64,000 bases of DNA from Capsicum annuum (GCF_002878395.1 NC_061111.1:28252374-28316373); one strand, 5' to 3'. Counted from the first letter of the stretch, positions 42,736 through 55,155 are shown. Numbers and translations: made by a program. The notes: a model not told the origin generated them from the letters alone.

Positions 42736-44300
42736 TAGGTGGACTTCGAGGTTCCCATAATCTTGGGTCAATGTTTCCTCACAACCAGAAGTGTGTTGAT
42801 TGATTTAAGAGCGAATGAGCTCTTATTCAGGATAAATGATGAAGTGGAATGATTTGATGTGGGTAAATCAATGAAGTAGCATAAATAAATGAGTATGTTC
42901 TCAGTAGTTGATGTGTATTATGAGGACAAATAGGAGGTGACCATAGCTGAGCAACTTTTTATCGAACCTTTGGTCACGGCTATGATGAATTATGATAGTG
43001 AAGGCATCGGGGAGTATGAAGAGAAAGTTTATACCTTGACAGGAATAGGTTCATATCCTTATGCTCCTAAAAATATAGACCTTGACCTGGCTAATCAACC
43101 TACACCACCAGCTAAGCCATCTATTGAGGAGCCTTTGGTGTTGGAATTGACGAAACTACCTGGGCACTTATGGTACGTGTTTCTGGACAACGAGAACACG
43201 CTACCTGTTATTATTGTAGCTGATTTGGTTGAGAAACAGGTGAATGAACTTATTTCAGTACTTTAAAGGCATAAGAGAGCTATTGGGTGGACCATCACAG
43301 ATATTATTAGCATTCTATTGGGCATCTGCACGCATTAAATTCAACTTGTGGAAGATTGTATTCCAATCATAAAGCATCAGCGCTGTCTTAACCCACCAAT
43401 GAAAGAGGTGGTAAAGAGAGATATTATTAAGTGGTTGGATGCAGGAGTTGTTTACCCTATTTTTGACAGCAAGTAGGTGAGCCCAGTTCAATGTGTGCCC
43501 AAAAAAGGAGGTATGACGGTGGTTGCTAATGAAAAGAATGAGTTGATCCCACTCAGGCCTGTAACTAGGTAGAGAGTTTACAGGGACTACCGTAAGATGA
43601 ATTCTTGGACTTTGAAAGACCACTTCCCGATGTTCTTTATGGACCAAATGCTTGATTAATTGGCTGGAAGGGGATGGCATTGCTTCCTGCATGGTTATTC
43701 TAGATACAACCAAATATGCATTGCTCCTGAAGATCAGGCAAATATGAAATTCACATGCCCATATGGAACCTTTGCATTTAAAAGGATGCCATTTGGGCTA
43801 TGCAATGCACCCACCACTTTTCAATGGTGTATGATGTCTATTTTCTCAGACATGGTGGAGGACAGCATAGAGGTATTCATGGATGATTTCTCTATGGTGG
43901 GTGATTCATTTGAGATGTGTTTGGCAAATCTGAATGTACACTTGCAAAGATGTGTTGAATTTAATTTGGTTCTTAACAAGGAAAAATACCACTACATGGT
44001 AAAGGAGGGCATCATTCTTAGCCACAAAATTTCTAAAAAGGGGATAGAAGTTGATCGAGCAAAGGTGGAAGTTATTGATAAACTACCACCTCCCATTTCA
44101 GTAAAGGGAGTGCGTAGTTTTCTTGGACATGCTATTTTTTATCGGAGATTTATAAAAGACTTCTCAAAGATTGCAAATTCACTTTGCAAACTTTTGGAGA
44201 AGAAGGTGAAATTTTCCTTCGATGATGAGTGCTTGAAGTCATTTGAATGCCTTAAAAAGAAGCTGATTGAGGCCCCTATTGTTATTGCACCTTACTAGGG
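42736..44300 (+). pseudogene. pol: Athila-B reverse transcriptase
   Basis: The N-terminal part holds LPGHLWYVFLDNENTLPVIIVADLVEKQ (about 43150-43240) and VVKRDIIKWLDAGVVYPIFDSK-like text near 43410-43470, broken by stops. The palm region from 43740 reads MKFTCPYGTFAFKRMPFGLCNAPTTFQWCMM and VFMDDFSMVGDSF (about 43870), with both catalytic Asp residues kept. KVEVIDKLPPPISVKGVRSFLGHAIFYRRFIKDFSKIA ends the thumb. Confidence 0.9.
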
Positions 44301-44745
44301 AAAACCATTTGAGATCATGTGTGATGCAAGTATTGTTGCCCTTGGAGCTATATTGGGGCAAAAGAGGGACAAATTGTTTCACCCGATATATTACGCCAGT
44401 AAAGCACTGAATAGAGTGCAAAAGAATTACACCATCACTAACTAGGAACTTCTGGCTATAGTGTATGCTTTCAAAAAGTTCAGAGCTTATATTTTTAGGA
44501 CCAAAGTGGTGGTCCACACTAACCATGCTGCCTTGAGGTATTTTATGGCTAAGAAGGATACAAAACTAAGGTTGATTAGATGGGTATTACTGCTGCAAGA
44601 ATTTGACTTTGAGGTCAAAGATAGGAAAGGTTGTGAAAATCAGGTTGTATATTTTTTGTATAGAATAGAAGGTGAACAAGAAATTAGTGATGAAACGAAG
44701 ATAAATGATGCATTTCCTGATGAGGAGATCCTGGCTGCCACTGTG
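44301..44745 (+). pseudogene. Athila-B RNase H
   Basis: Begins KPFEIMCDASIVALGAILGQKRD (about 44304-44370) and continues through ELLAIVYAFKKFRAYIFRTKVVVHTNHAALRYFMAKKD. The usual HTDHA Asp is Asn (HTNHA), a loss of one catalytic acid. It ends near NQVVYFLYRIEGEQE, where VADHLSR is expected, so the last acid is also changed. Confidence 0.82.
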
Positions 44746-46035
44746 GAAAATTGCCTTGGCACACAGATTATGCAAATTATGTTGTGAGTGAGGTCATCCC
44801 AGATAATCTTTCTTTCCATCAAAGGAAGAAATTCTTGCATAATGTGACACATTACTTCTGGGATGAGCCATATATTTTTTGGCGATGTGGAGACAATATT
44901 ATAAGGAGATGCATGCCGAAAGTAGATATATTGTGCATATTGGATGCATGTCATGCTTCACCGATTGGGGGCCACCATGCAGGGGACCGAATGGCTTGGA
45001 AGGTGTCCAGAGTGGCTATTACTGGCCAACATTGTTCAAGGATGCCCACGAGTTTATGGTGAAATATGACCAATGTTAGAGGCAGGGGTCAATCTCTAAA
45101 AGATATGAGATGCCCTTGACTAAGATGCTTGAGATGGAATTATTTGATGTCTGGGGCGTTGATTTCATGGGTCCTTTTGTAAACTCATACTGGATGAAGT
45201 ACATTTTAGTTACTGTTGACTACATCTCAAAATGGGTCGAAGCTGTAGCCTTTTATGATAATAAAGGGAAGAGGGTTGTTGCTTTTCTCAAGAAGAATAT
45301 TTTCTTACTTTGGAGTACCACATACTATCATAAGCGATGGAGGATCCCACTTTTGCAACAAAATATTTTGAACAGCTTTGGCAAAATATGAGGTGAAACA
45401 GCACAGAGTGGCTACTCCATACCACCCACAAACCAGTGGGCAAGTAGAGGTGTAAAATCGTGAGATTAAAGCCATCCTAGCCAAAATGGTGAATGCTAGC
45501 CAGAAAGATTGGTCTCGAAAGCTCGATGATGCCTTATGGGCATATCAAATTGTGTTTAAGACACCCATTGGCATGTCACCATTTCAGCTGGTCTATGGAA
45601 AAGTTTGCCTCCTACCAATATAGCTAGAGCACAACGCCTTATGGGCACTCAAAAGGTTAAATCTGAATTAGAAGGAAGCAGCAGAGCTGAGACTGGGACA
45701 ATTGAATGAGATGGATGAATTTCATCTTAGGGCATATGAATAAGCAGATCTGTATAAAGAAAAGATGAAAAAAGTACCATGATTGGAGAATAGAGAAATG
45801 AGAATTCCAAAAGGGTGACTTGGTGCTTCTGTTCAATTCCAGACTCAAATTGTTCCAAGGTAAGCTGAAATCTAAGTGGTCAAGCCCTTTTAAAGTTAGT
45901 CAAGTCCACTTATCTGGAGTAGTGGAACTTGAAAATGAAGACAGAAATACCTTTAAGGTAAATAGGCAACGTGTCATGCTTTACATTGGCTCAAAAGAAT
46001 CGATAAAAAAACATTACCATTGTCTGTCTCGATGA
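44746..46035 (+). pseudogene. Athila-B integrase
   Basis: The zinc part CHASPIGGHHAGDRMAWKV lies near 44945-45000. The core contains [33 protein letters not shown] (45140-45245); after a frameshift near 45310 [10 protein letters not shown] follows, then HPQTSGQVEV, so D, D and E are all encoded but not in one frame. [26 protein letters not shown] lies at 45525-45600. The C-terminal domain ends at 46033 (LLFNSRLKLFQGKLKSKWSSPFKVSQV). Stops at expected Gln positions are common. Confidence 0.87.
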
Positions 46036-47421
46036 AGTCTGAAGTAATTGAGATACCAGAGTCGTGGTAACCCATGACCCCCGAGAGTGATCTATTCCAG
46101 GTATACTCAAACCCTTAGTTTAGTTTTGCTTTGATTTTAAGTTGAGGATGTAAGGTAGTCTGTTGTTGTTACATATTTTGTGGTGACTACGAGAAATACA
46201 AGTACAGAAAGCAGTTGACACATTTTTGATTGATTTTTGAAAACCTCTCCAATGTTTTGTTTGCAAAACTGTGTGAATTACATTTCCTTGTGACCATTGT
46301 GAATCTTGTTGTGGCATTATTTATACCTTCTTAATGACCATTGCTCAGAAATTGCATGAATTAGATAAGTGGTAGCCTGGGATATACTGGCGTGTCATAT
46401 GTATGTGAGGAACTACTTAGTTTCCTCTGTATGCTAATGCTAGAACTTGTCTGGTTAGTCTTACCATGGTTGAAGGGTAGGGGTTAGGAGAGGATCATAG
46501 GTCATTTTATTGATTAACCCATTTTTAGCCTAAATAGCCTTCCCTGTGTGCATAATACCCATTGATCCCTGTTTTGAGCCTAAATTGGCCATTACTTTCT
46601 TATGATACCTTTTACCTTCCTATTTATATCATAATGAACTTGTTTTGGCCCTGGTCCTCCTTAGATACTGTGCATCTTGACCTAGGCAAACAGCCTAAGT
46701 TGAGGGTGCCTATCATAGGGGTGCATGGTGAAAATGAGTATGAAGAAGGGTAGAACAAAAAATTGAATAAAAGTTGGGTATTGGTCTAAAAAAAGAAAAA
46801 AAAAGCACCCAACTTGAATATGTGTGATTAAGAGAAGAGAAAAAGAGAAAGAGGTTAATAAGTGAGCCCCAAGGGAGTAGTGTAGTATTTAGGAGGCATA
46901 GTCACTCTAAATGTCCTTGAAATATCATACCATCCCCAGCCTACATTACAAGCCTAAAAGAAGTCCTACAGTGATCCTAGTTGGCCTATCTGAAGGTCTT
47001 GGTAATGAAAATAAGGGCAAGCCTATGGTACTTGGCATACACTGATTGGAACTTTATTTTGAGAGTGAGTGTTTTTTTATGACCCCTCACGTTTACAATT
47101 TTTTTTTGTTTCTTACATGAGAGGAGGGAGATTATTTGCTGTGAGAGAATAATGGTATCATTGCTAGCTACTTGTTTGTTTAGATAGTGTAGCATTGGTA
47201 TATGAATGGTTGTTGCGGCTAAGATTGATGCCATCGCTTGAGTCCATTGTGTTACATTATTGTTTTTCAATGGTATACACAGTTGGTTTTAATTGGATTG
47301 ACCTTGGAGGTAGTAACTATGTCTTGAGCTTAAATGGAAAATTAGCTGCTGAATGTGCTATGTATTTTCTTAGTTGGGCTGAGTTGCTTGAGGACATGCA
47401 ATTGTTTTAAGTTGAGGGTGT
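46036..47421 (+). other. Athila-B 3' noncoding region with three polypurine-like tracts
   Basis: TTTTAAGTTGAGGATG (about 46136), CCTAAGTTGAGGGTGCC (about 46696) and TTTTAAGTTGAGGGTG (about 47405) are three versions of the same tract; only the last precedes the LTR. The 1.4 kb between integrase and the LTR has no recognisable protein. It corresponds in place to the env-position ORF region of Athila-A. Confidence 0.65.
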
Positions 47422-49002
47422 TGATGTATGAGCAATTGCTAACACATTTAAAGCCTTTAACCGAGAATAATGCGAAGTCTTAAGCAACTTTTGTTGTTTT
47501 TGATTTATTTATGTTCCATTTTACAGTTTAAGTTGATGAGATAGAGAACCAACAAGAATGGAAGCAAAGAAGTTGAAATCTGGAGAAATCTAAAGAGAAG
47601 TGTAGCTGACGACATCTGTGATAAGTCATCAGCCCTGTGATAGGCTATCATAGTTGTCGTCAGACTTAACCAGAGATTTGGCATGAGTTGCATCCTGTGA
47701 TGACATCTGGTGATAGGACGTCAAAAGTGTGATACGTCATCATGAATATCATCATCCTTAACAAGAGAATTAGAGTGAGTTGAAGCTGGTGATGATATTT
47801 TGTGATAGGCCGTCAGATTTGTGATGAGGCATCAAAGAGCACCGTCAGCCTTAGGCAGAAACTATCAATATGGAAGAGGAGATGACGACATCCACGATAC
47901 ATCATCAACCTCCTGATAAGCCACCGTCGTCATCCTTAGATAGCAAGAACCAAAGTAAAAAGGAGTTGACGACATCCATGATAAGTCGTCAGACTCTTGA
48001 TAAGCTATCACGAATGTCGTCGTCTATTCTAAGGAAAATCTGTAACTTTGATTTTGTTTCCATAATTAGTTTAAAATATTTAAAGCTTTGTTTTAGGGTT
48101 TTCTAGGATTATTCTACACAATATTCGACACTTTGAGTTTGGGAACAGACTTTGATATTTTCTCTCTCTACTTCTAGACTTAACAACAAAACTATTTAGA
48201 GAGATTATTATTATTATAGTGGTATTTTTCCTTTGTGGTCTGATCTATGATTCACTGGTTATTACTCATCACTGTAAGTTTATCTTTCAAATCATGAATT
48301 CAGTTATGTGTTTCATTCATTGCATCATGAGTAGCTAAACTCTATTAACCTGAATTATGGGATCTAAGGTTAGGTCTTGATGAGATGCTAGGTATTCAAG
48401 GTTCAATAGGTGGTAGGATTTCTTGATAATTATGAAGCTTTAATTAACATCCGTTGGTTGCAAAAAGTAGACACACCTGCTTTGATTTGCTTGAGAAAGA
48501 AATAAAATATAGTAGGAAGTGAATTATCAATAGGGACTTGGAAATACTTCATTTAATGATCAGCACTGTAACAAGGTTGATTAACCTAAGGTAAAATCTG
48601 GACAGTGAATATAAGTTTTCTAAGTCCGAGAGGATTAGGGAATTAAACGTTTATGTAGGTCGAGAGACATTTAAGAATAGCATTGATAAACATAGCTTGT
48701 TATCCAACCTACCATGAGAATCTTGAATCACCTTTAGCATCTGTCATGTACCGTGAGCCCTAGTGAACATAATTCTGGTTATTTCATAAACTCTTAGTTA
48801 CAAACATCAAAATTAAAGTGACAAACAGTTATTTGTGAAATTTAAACTCCCCATTTCAGGAAATATTAAACTATCAGTGAATTAATTCACAAACGACTTG
48901 AGTTCACACCATATTCCCTGTGGTATTCGACCCTAATCTGGTTGGGTTTTATATTGACAACATTGCTTACACCCATTCAAGGGTGTAATTTGAGCATTAT
49001 CA
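47422..49002 (+). mobile_element. Athila-B 3' LTR (1,581 bp)
   Basis: It matches the 5' LTR throughout, with U3 modules at 47602-48025 (outer arms CTGACGACA 47606-47614 and TGTCGTCAG 47655-47663) and the end GAGCATTATCA. Differences from the 5' LTR are scattered, so the insertion is not very recent. Confidence 0.9.
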
Positions 49003-50032
49003 TCAGCAAACCTGCCAGTTGAGGGTTGATAAGGTATTTACCTGCCAGTTGAGGGTAATACTGCTCTCATCAGGGAACCTGCCAGTAGTGGGTAACCCTT
49101 AGTCCTAAAGAACGACATTTTACTGGATCCACATAACTAGTGTCTATATCTGTTGCACAGTACTGATATCCTTCCAACTGGGGTTATAGGTTGGACCCCA
49201 ATCAATTTAGAGATGGGCATGTCGGTTAGATGATTACCTCCCATAGTTTTAGTTTTAGTCTCAGCATAAAACTCAGTTCAGTTCTATAGAATCAAGACTA
49301 TTAGAAATAGTCACCCAGTTATCAGTAATTTATTTATTAGTAATCTCAGATATCAGTTACTCAGTTATAAGAACACAGTACTGAGTTTCATTTTAAATCT
49401 CAGACACAGTATATATGCATATGCACAGTATTGCATAATCAGTGTTTACAGTAGCTTAAGTTATCCATGTACTTTCCTTCAGTTATATTCATATCATTCA
49501 ATCAGTTATTATTCATGCATATGAACCCATGCACTTAGGCCTTACCTCATCTAGAATACCAGTACATTTCATGTACTGATCGCATACTCTTTTCTTCCTC
49601 TATGATGTCTCATATCATAGGTTCGGATGCTCAGGTTCCTGACCACATTTAGCCAGATTTAGTTAGCAACAGTAGATTTAGTAGTGAGTCCTCATCTATT
49701 GAGGATATTCTTTTCCTTTAGTATTACAGTTTAGTATTTCATTAGTTGGAATTAGTTGAGGTCTTGTCCCATAAACTTCACATTCAGACAGTTTAGTTAG
49801 AGACTTTTCAGACCAGACTAGTTCAGACAGTATTTAGTTTTAAGATTTTATTATTTGTTGCTTTATTTATCAGTATTCAGATTATGAACCTTATGGAATT
49901 TTATCCTAACTTCCTCTTTATTTCAGTATTACTATTCAGTGCTCATAGCAGGTACCATTCATGTGTTAGCTTGTGGTCCTTCATGGTCATAAGCACCGTG
50001 TAACATTTGGGGTGCATACTTGGGGCATTACA
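49003..50032 (+). mobile_element. Tekay-2 5' LTR, part 2 (rest of U5)
   Basis: It continues the LTR after Athila-B, beginning with the TSD copy TCAGC and followed by CCTGCCAGTTGAGGG repeats also found at 56590-56640. It ends at GGGGCATTACA. Several CCTGCCAGT-GAGGGT units in tandem are a normal feature of this LTR. Confidence 0.85.
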
Positions 50033-50036
50033 AACT

Positions 50037-50050
50037 TGGTATTAGATTCT
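50037..50050 (+). other. Tekay-2 primer binding site, mutated
   Basis: TGGTATTAGATTCT lies where TGGTATCAGAGCCT is expected, five bases after the LTR end. Two to three substitutions from the initiator tRNA-Met complement. Confidence 0.8.
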
Positions 50051-50224
50051 AAGGTTCAACAAAGTCCTAGGAAGTATCAGAGATACGTCTAGTAGAGTCT
50101 TATGCATGGGTGTGTAGCGCGCCACACTTATGGAAAAGAGGCTACAAGACAGTTTTAGGAAAATTTTCCTTCTTTCAGTATTCATGTCCTGCGAGTGAGC
50201 ATGACCTCAAGCTAAACTCTCAGT

Positions 50225-50255
50225 ATAATTCATTTCTTCTTTCCATTTATAGAAC
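50225..50255 (+). promoter_or_regulatory. Tekay-2 candidate splice acceptor before gag
   Basis: TTTCTTCTTTCCATTTATAG ends at 50252, three bases before the gag ATG (50256). Spacing to the ATG is the same as in Tekay-1 (3724/3728) despite changed sequence. Confidence 0.5.
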
Positions 50256-51515
50256 ATGCCTCTCAAAAATACCAATGAAAAAAGAACTGGAAACCGGCCA
50301 GCAGCTCCGCCAGTTTAGGCAGATCCCTTTGATGAGTAGTCTCCCTCCGCCAGTTCAGGCAGATCCCCTTGATGAGTAGTCTCCCATGCAGAATTCAGAG
50401 CTGCGTTCACCACTCTATCCTATTTTTTAGTAGCTTAGAACGAACGTCTAGCTGTTGTTTAGGAAAACCCAATGGCCAATACTGCTACAGCCAAGATTCG
50501 AGACTTCACCCAAATGAATCCTCCCCTATTTTTAGGATCTAAGTTTGAAGAGGATCCATAGGAGTTCCTCTATCAGGTGCAAAAAGTAACAGATATTATG
50601 GGAGTGACATCTAATGAGATTACTAAGTTAGCTGTCTATCATCTATAAGATGTAGCTCATACATGGTGTAAGAAGTGGAAGGTAGACAAGGGTACAGATG
50701 CAGATCCCATAAAATTAGAAGAGTTTGCTACTATTTTCAAGATAGATTCTTTCCCTTAGAGTTGAGGGAAGCCAAGGTATTAGAGTTCATCAATCTCAGT
50801 CAAGGCAACATGAGTGTGAAAGATTATTCCCTTAAGTTTACTCAGTTATCCAGGTATGCTCCCCATATAGTAGCAAACAATAGGTCCAAGATAAGAGAGT
50901 TCATGTCAGGGGTGTCAAAGAATATGGTTAAGGAGTGCAGAACTACAATGTTAATTAAGGAGATAGACATATCAAGGCTAATGGTCCATGCTCAATAGAT
51001 AGAAGAGGCTAAGAATAAGGAGAGAGAGAGGGAAAATAATAAAGCTTGAATAGGTAGCTTTAATTTTACTCAGCCTAAGTCAGAGGGTGGTAACCGTTCT
51101 CAGTTTTATCCAAAATCTTCAGTTCCAGCTCCGTCCTCAGCCAGTGCTCCAATACCTAAGTTCAAAAATGGTAACAAATATAGGGCAACAGGCTCTAAAT
51201 CTCAGGGTTGCGTGAACAATGCTCGAAAAAATTCTCTTTGTTAGAAATATAGCAAAAACTATCAAGGTATCTGCAGAGCTAGAAGTGATGTATGTTTTGG
51301 GTGTAGCAAGCCAGTCCATAGAATCAGAGATTGTCCTTAGTTAGGTTCACAAGGTTAGTACAATCATCCCTCAGCACAGTCTAGTCACCCGAATCAGCAG
51401 GGTGCCACCTTCTTTGCCACCTCCAGTACCACCAGTAGGCAACGCCCAAATAGGCTTTATGAACTTCATTCTAGACAAGATCAGGAAATCTCTCCTGATG
51501 TAGTCACTGGTACAT
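50256..51515 (+). pseudogene. gag: Tekay-2 gag with a 40-bp tandem duplication
   Basis: The ATG reads MPLKNTNEKRTGN in the expected place. A 40-bp unit is repeated at 50305-50344 and 50345-50384, which shifts the frame. The capsid core then reads RDFTQMNPPLFLGSKFEEDP and, after another shift near 50740, QDRFFPLELREAKVLEFINLSQGNMSVKDYSLKF to 50995. The zinc knuckle DVCFGCSKPVHRIRDCP near 51290-51340 has Val where Gly is expected. Stops at Gln codons are frequent. Confidence 0.85.
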
Positions 51516-52030
51516 TACAGATCTTCCATTTACATGTTTATGCCTTATTAGATTCAGGATTTTCTCTATCTTTTGTAACCCCTTACATAGAAATCAACTT
51601 TAAAGTTAGACCAGAAACTATCTAGTGGGTCAGTCTATCATAGCCCGATAGGTATACAGGAACTATCCGACTATAAAATCTCAGAAACTCACTTCAACAG
51701 ACTTCGTAGAGTTAGAGATGATGGATTTCAATGTCATTCTCGGCATGGATTGGCTTCATTCACGCTATGCCTCAGTTGACTGTAGGAGCAAAGTTGTCCA
51801 TTTTCAGTTTCTAAATAAACCTTTCCTTGAATAGAGGGGAGTACCACAGCGCTTAGGGGTCAGTTAATTTCATACCTTAGAGCGAGAAAAATGATATCCA
51901 AGGGATATGTATCATCTTGTTCTAGTCAAAGACTGTATTTCATAGATTCATAGTCTTGAGTCAAATCCAGTAGTAAATGAATTTTCAGATATATTTCTCA
52001 AAGTTCTTCTTCAAGTTTCTCCCTACAGGG
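51516..52030 (+). pseudogene. Tekay-2 protease
   Basis: FHLHVYALLDSGFSLSFVTPYI shows D-S-G at the active site, with the following Ala replaced by Phe. VELEMMDFNVILGMDWLHSRYASVDCRS follows (about 51708-51790). Several frameshifts and stops follow. Confidence 0.8.
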
Positions 52031-53300
52031 AAATAGACTTCAGAATAGACCTTCTTCTAGACACTCAGCCTATATCTATTCCGCCATACAAAATGTCTCC
52101 AGCTAAACTTAGAGAGTTAAAAGAACAGTTAAAGGTCCTTTTAGACAAGGGGTTCAGCAGACATAGCATTTCCTCGTGGGATGCACCAATCTTTTTCATG
52201 CATAAGAAAGACGGTTCACTTAGAATATGTATAGACTATCATCAGTTGAACAAAGTCACAATTAAGAATAAATACCCACTTCCTAAAATCGATGACTTAT
52301 TTGACCAACTTCAGGGAGCCAGTTGCTCTTTTAAGATAGACCTCAGATCAGGCTATCATCAGCTCAGAGTCAAAGAATGTGACATTCCAAAAATAGCTTT
52401 ACAAACTCGATATAGTCACGTCGAGTTTCTAGTCATGGACTTTCGTCTCACAAATGCCCTAGCAGTCTTCATAGACTTAATGAATCGCATGTTTAAGCAG
52501 TACTTGGACATTTTTGTTATAGTCTTCATTGATTACATTCTTGTCTATTCCTGTACTGAGAATGATTACGCAGATCACCTCAGAATTATACTTCAGACTC
52601 TTAGAGCCCATCAATTATTCACCGAATTCAGAAAGTGCTAATTTTGTCTAAGGTTGAAAGCATTCCTTGGTCATATTATTTTGGTGATCGCATTAGAGTT
52701 GATCCTCAAAAGACCAAAGCGGTGAGAAATTGGCCTAGACCCATTTCTCCATTAGATATCAAGAGTTTCTTGGGTTTAGCTGGCTATTACCATCGATTTG
52801 TTGAAGGATTTTGGCCTACTGCATCCCCCATGTCCAGATTGACTCAGAATAAAGTCAAGTTTCAGTGGTCAAATTCTTGTGAGAAGATTTTTCAGGAGTT
52901 GAAGACTCGACACACTATAGCCCCAGTTTTAATGTTACCAGATGGTTTAGATGGGTTTGTTGTGTACTGTGATGCATCCAGAGTTGGTTTGGGTTGTGTC
53001 CTAATGCAAAGAGGTAAGGAAATAGCCTACTCCTCTAGACAGCTTAAGACATATAAAAGGAATTACCCCACCCATGATCTTGAATTAGCAGCTGTTGTAT
53101 TTGCCTTAAAGATCTAATTTGTATGGGGTGTATGTTGATTTGTTCACAGATCACAAAAGCTTACAATAAGTGTTATCTCAAAAAGATTTAAATTTGTGTC
53201 AGAGAAGGTAGTTAGAGTTGTTGAAAGATTATGATATGATTGTTCTATATTATTCGAGTAAGGCAAATATAGTAGCAGATGCTCTCAGTAGGTTGTTTAT
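52031..53300 (+). pseudogene. pol: Tekay-2 reverse transcriptase and RNase H
   Basis: RT is open from 52093 to 52641: [39 protein letters not shown] and [14 protein letters not shown]. The catalytic box is [13 protein letters not shown]: the second Asp is Tyr (TAC, 52534-52536), which should abolish polymerase activity. A frame change near 52640 leads to [26 protein letters not shown], then RNase H with [17 protein letters not shown] and [13 protein letters not shown] to 53117, and SKANIVADALSR near 53250-53290. Confidence 0.9.
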
Positions 53301-54879
53301 GGGTAGTGTTGCTCATATTGAGAATGGTAAGAATAAGTTAGTTCAGGAAGTTCATTAGCTTGCCCAACTAGGTATCCTCTTAGTCGATTCAGTAGAAGGT
53401 AGTGTGTGGGTGCAGAATAGTTTAGAATGATCTCTGGTTTTTTATGTGAAGAAAAAGCAGGACAGAGATCCCAATCTAGTTAAGTTGAAAGAGTCAGTCA
53501 AAGACCAAAAAGTAGAGGTTTTCTCCCAAGGGAGAGATGGTGTATTACATTGCCAGGGTATTCTGTGTGTGCCTTGTATTGATGAGTTGAGACAACCAAT
53601 TTTTGCAGAAGCGCACAGTGCACATTACTAGATTCATCCAGGGGCCACTAAGATGTGCCGCAATTTGCGGGAGATCTATTGGTGGAGTGGGATGAAGAGA
53701 CATATTGCGAAGTTTGTATCTAAATGCTCTATGTGTCATTAGGTTAAGATTTAGCACCAGAAGCCTAATGGGTCCATGCAGAAGTTAATTATTCCCACAT
53801 GGAAATGGGAAAAAATGAACATGGTTTTTGTGATGGGTTTGCCTCATACTCATCAACGGCATGATTTGATTTGGGTTATTATAGATAGGATGACCAAATC
53901 CACTCATTTCTTGCTAGTCTATACTTCCTATTCAGCCGAGGACTACACCAAAATCTATATCAGAGAGTTGGTCAGGTTACACGGAGTCCTTATATCCATC
54001 ATTTTAAATAGAGGTACTCAGTTTACCTCTCATTTTCGGAAAGCATTCCAAAAGGGTCTTGGTACCCAAGTTTACCTCAGTACAGCTTTTCACCCTCTGA
54101 CAGATGGTAAAGTAGAAAGGACCATTCAGACTCTAGAAGATATATTAAGAGCATGCGTTGTTGAATTTCAAGGTATTTGGGATGATCACTTTCCTTTGAT
54201 CGAATTCACATATAATAACAGCTATCATTCTATTATTCAGATGGCTCCGTTAGAGGCTCTTTATGGTAGGAGATATAGATCTCCAATTGGTTGGTTCGAG
54301 GTAGGTAAGGCCACAGTAGTAGGGCCTGACTTGGTGTTTAATGCCTTAAAGAAGGTTCAACTGATCATAGAAAGGCTTAGGCCAGCCTAGAGACAACAGA
54401 AATCGTATGCATATATGAGGAGACAGGATCTCGAGTTTGAGATTGGCAATTTTGTGTACTTGAAAATCTCTCCCATGAAGGGAGTGAAGAGGTTCGGCCA
54501 GAAGCGGAAGCTCAATCCCCGATATGTTGGTCCTTACAAAATTCTCAGCCATTTTGGAAAGTTAGCTTACGAGCTTGAGTTTCCTTCAGACTTAGCTTCA
54601 GTGCACCCAGTATTCTACATCTCCTTGCTAAAGAAATGCATTGGTGACCCAGCAGTTGTAGTCCCCTTAGAGGATGTAGATATTCAGAATGATCTCTCTT
54701 TTAAAGAGGTTCCAATTCAAATCCTTCATCGTCAGACTCGCAGACTAAGAAATAAAGAAGTCTACTTGGTTAAAGTTTTTTGGTGGAACCAGTTCGTTAA
54801 GGGATCTACTTAGGAAGCAGAAGCAGATATGTGGACCAAGTATCCTCACCTCTTCTTCGCAAACTCAGACTCAACTTGA
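53301..54879 (+). pseudogene. Tekay-2 integrase and chromodomain
   Basis: The HHCC region lies at 53590-53740, with CAG-to-TAG type stops at 53740 and 53752. The core is open from 53776: WVIIDRMTKSTHF has the first Asp, ILNRGTQFTS has Asn for the second Asp (AAT, 54007-54009), and DGKVERTIQTLEDIL keeps Glu. NPRYVGPYKILSHFGKLAYELEFP is the integrase C-terminus. The chromodomain runs about 54700-54879 (FKEVPIQILHRQTRRLRNKEVYLVKVFW..), with TAG at the expected Trp of STWEAEADMW near 54811. Confidence 0.9.
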
Positions 54880-55155
54880 GGTAATAGTCTTCCTTAGATT
54901 TACTCAGTTCTATGTTATATTTATAGTTACAAACTTGGTATCAGTTACCCTTGCATATCATCTTCATGACAGCCATGCATTCAAGAATCAGTTCAGCTAT
55001 GTAACAATATCTCAATATTAAAAATCTGTTTATCAGTAGTTTCAGTCATATAATCAAGCTTAAGTTATGCATGTTCATTATGTAAACTTAGACTGTCAGT
55101 ATTTCTTAAGTTAATCAGTTTCATTCGAGGACGAATGTTCCCAAAGGGGAGATAT
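54880..55155 (+). other. Tekay-2 3' tail and polypurine tract
   Basis: The tail leads through TTCATTCGAGGACGAATGTT to CCCAAAGGGGAGATAT immediately before the LTR, the best preserved version of this tract in the window. Confidence 0.85.

Larger units (their letters stand above)
38779..49002 (+). mobile_element. Athila-B: Ty3/gypsy Athila element nested in the Tekay-2 5' LTR
   Basis: LTRs 38779-40354 and 47422-49002 (TGATGT..TTATCA) bound a tRNA-Asp-type primer site, gag, PR, RT, RH, IN and a noncoding 3' region. Flanks TCAGG (38774-38778) and TCAGC (49003-49007) fit a 5-bp duplication with one change. Removing the element restores the Tekay LTR text GCTCTTATCAGG, as seen uninterrupted at 56620-56631. 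Unlike Athila-A, no 3' ORF is recognisable. Confidence 0.92.
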
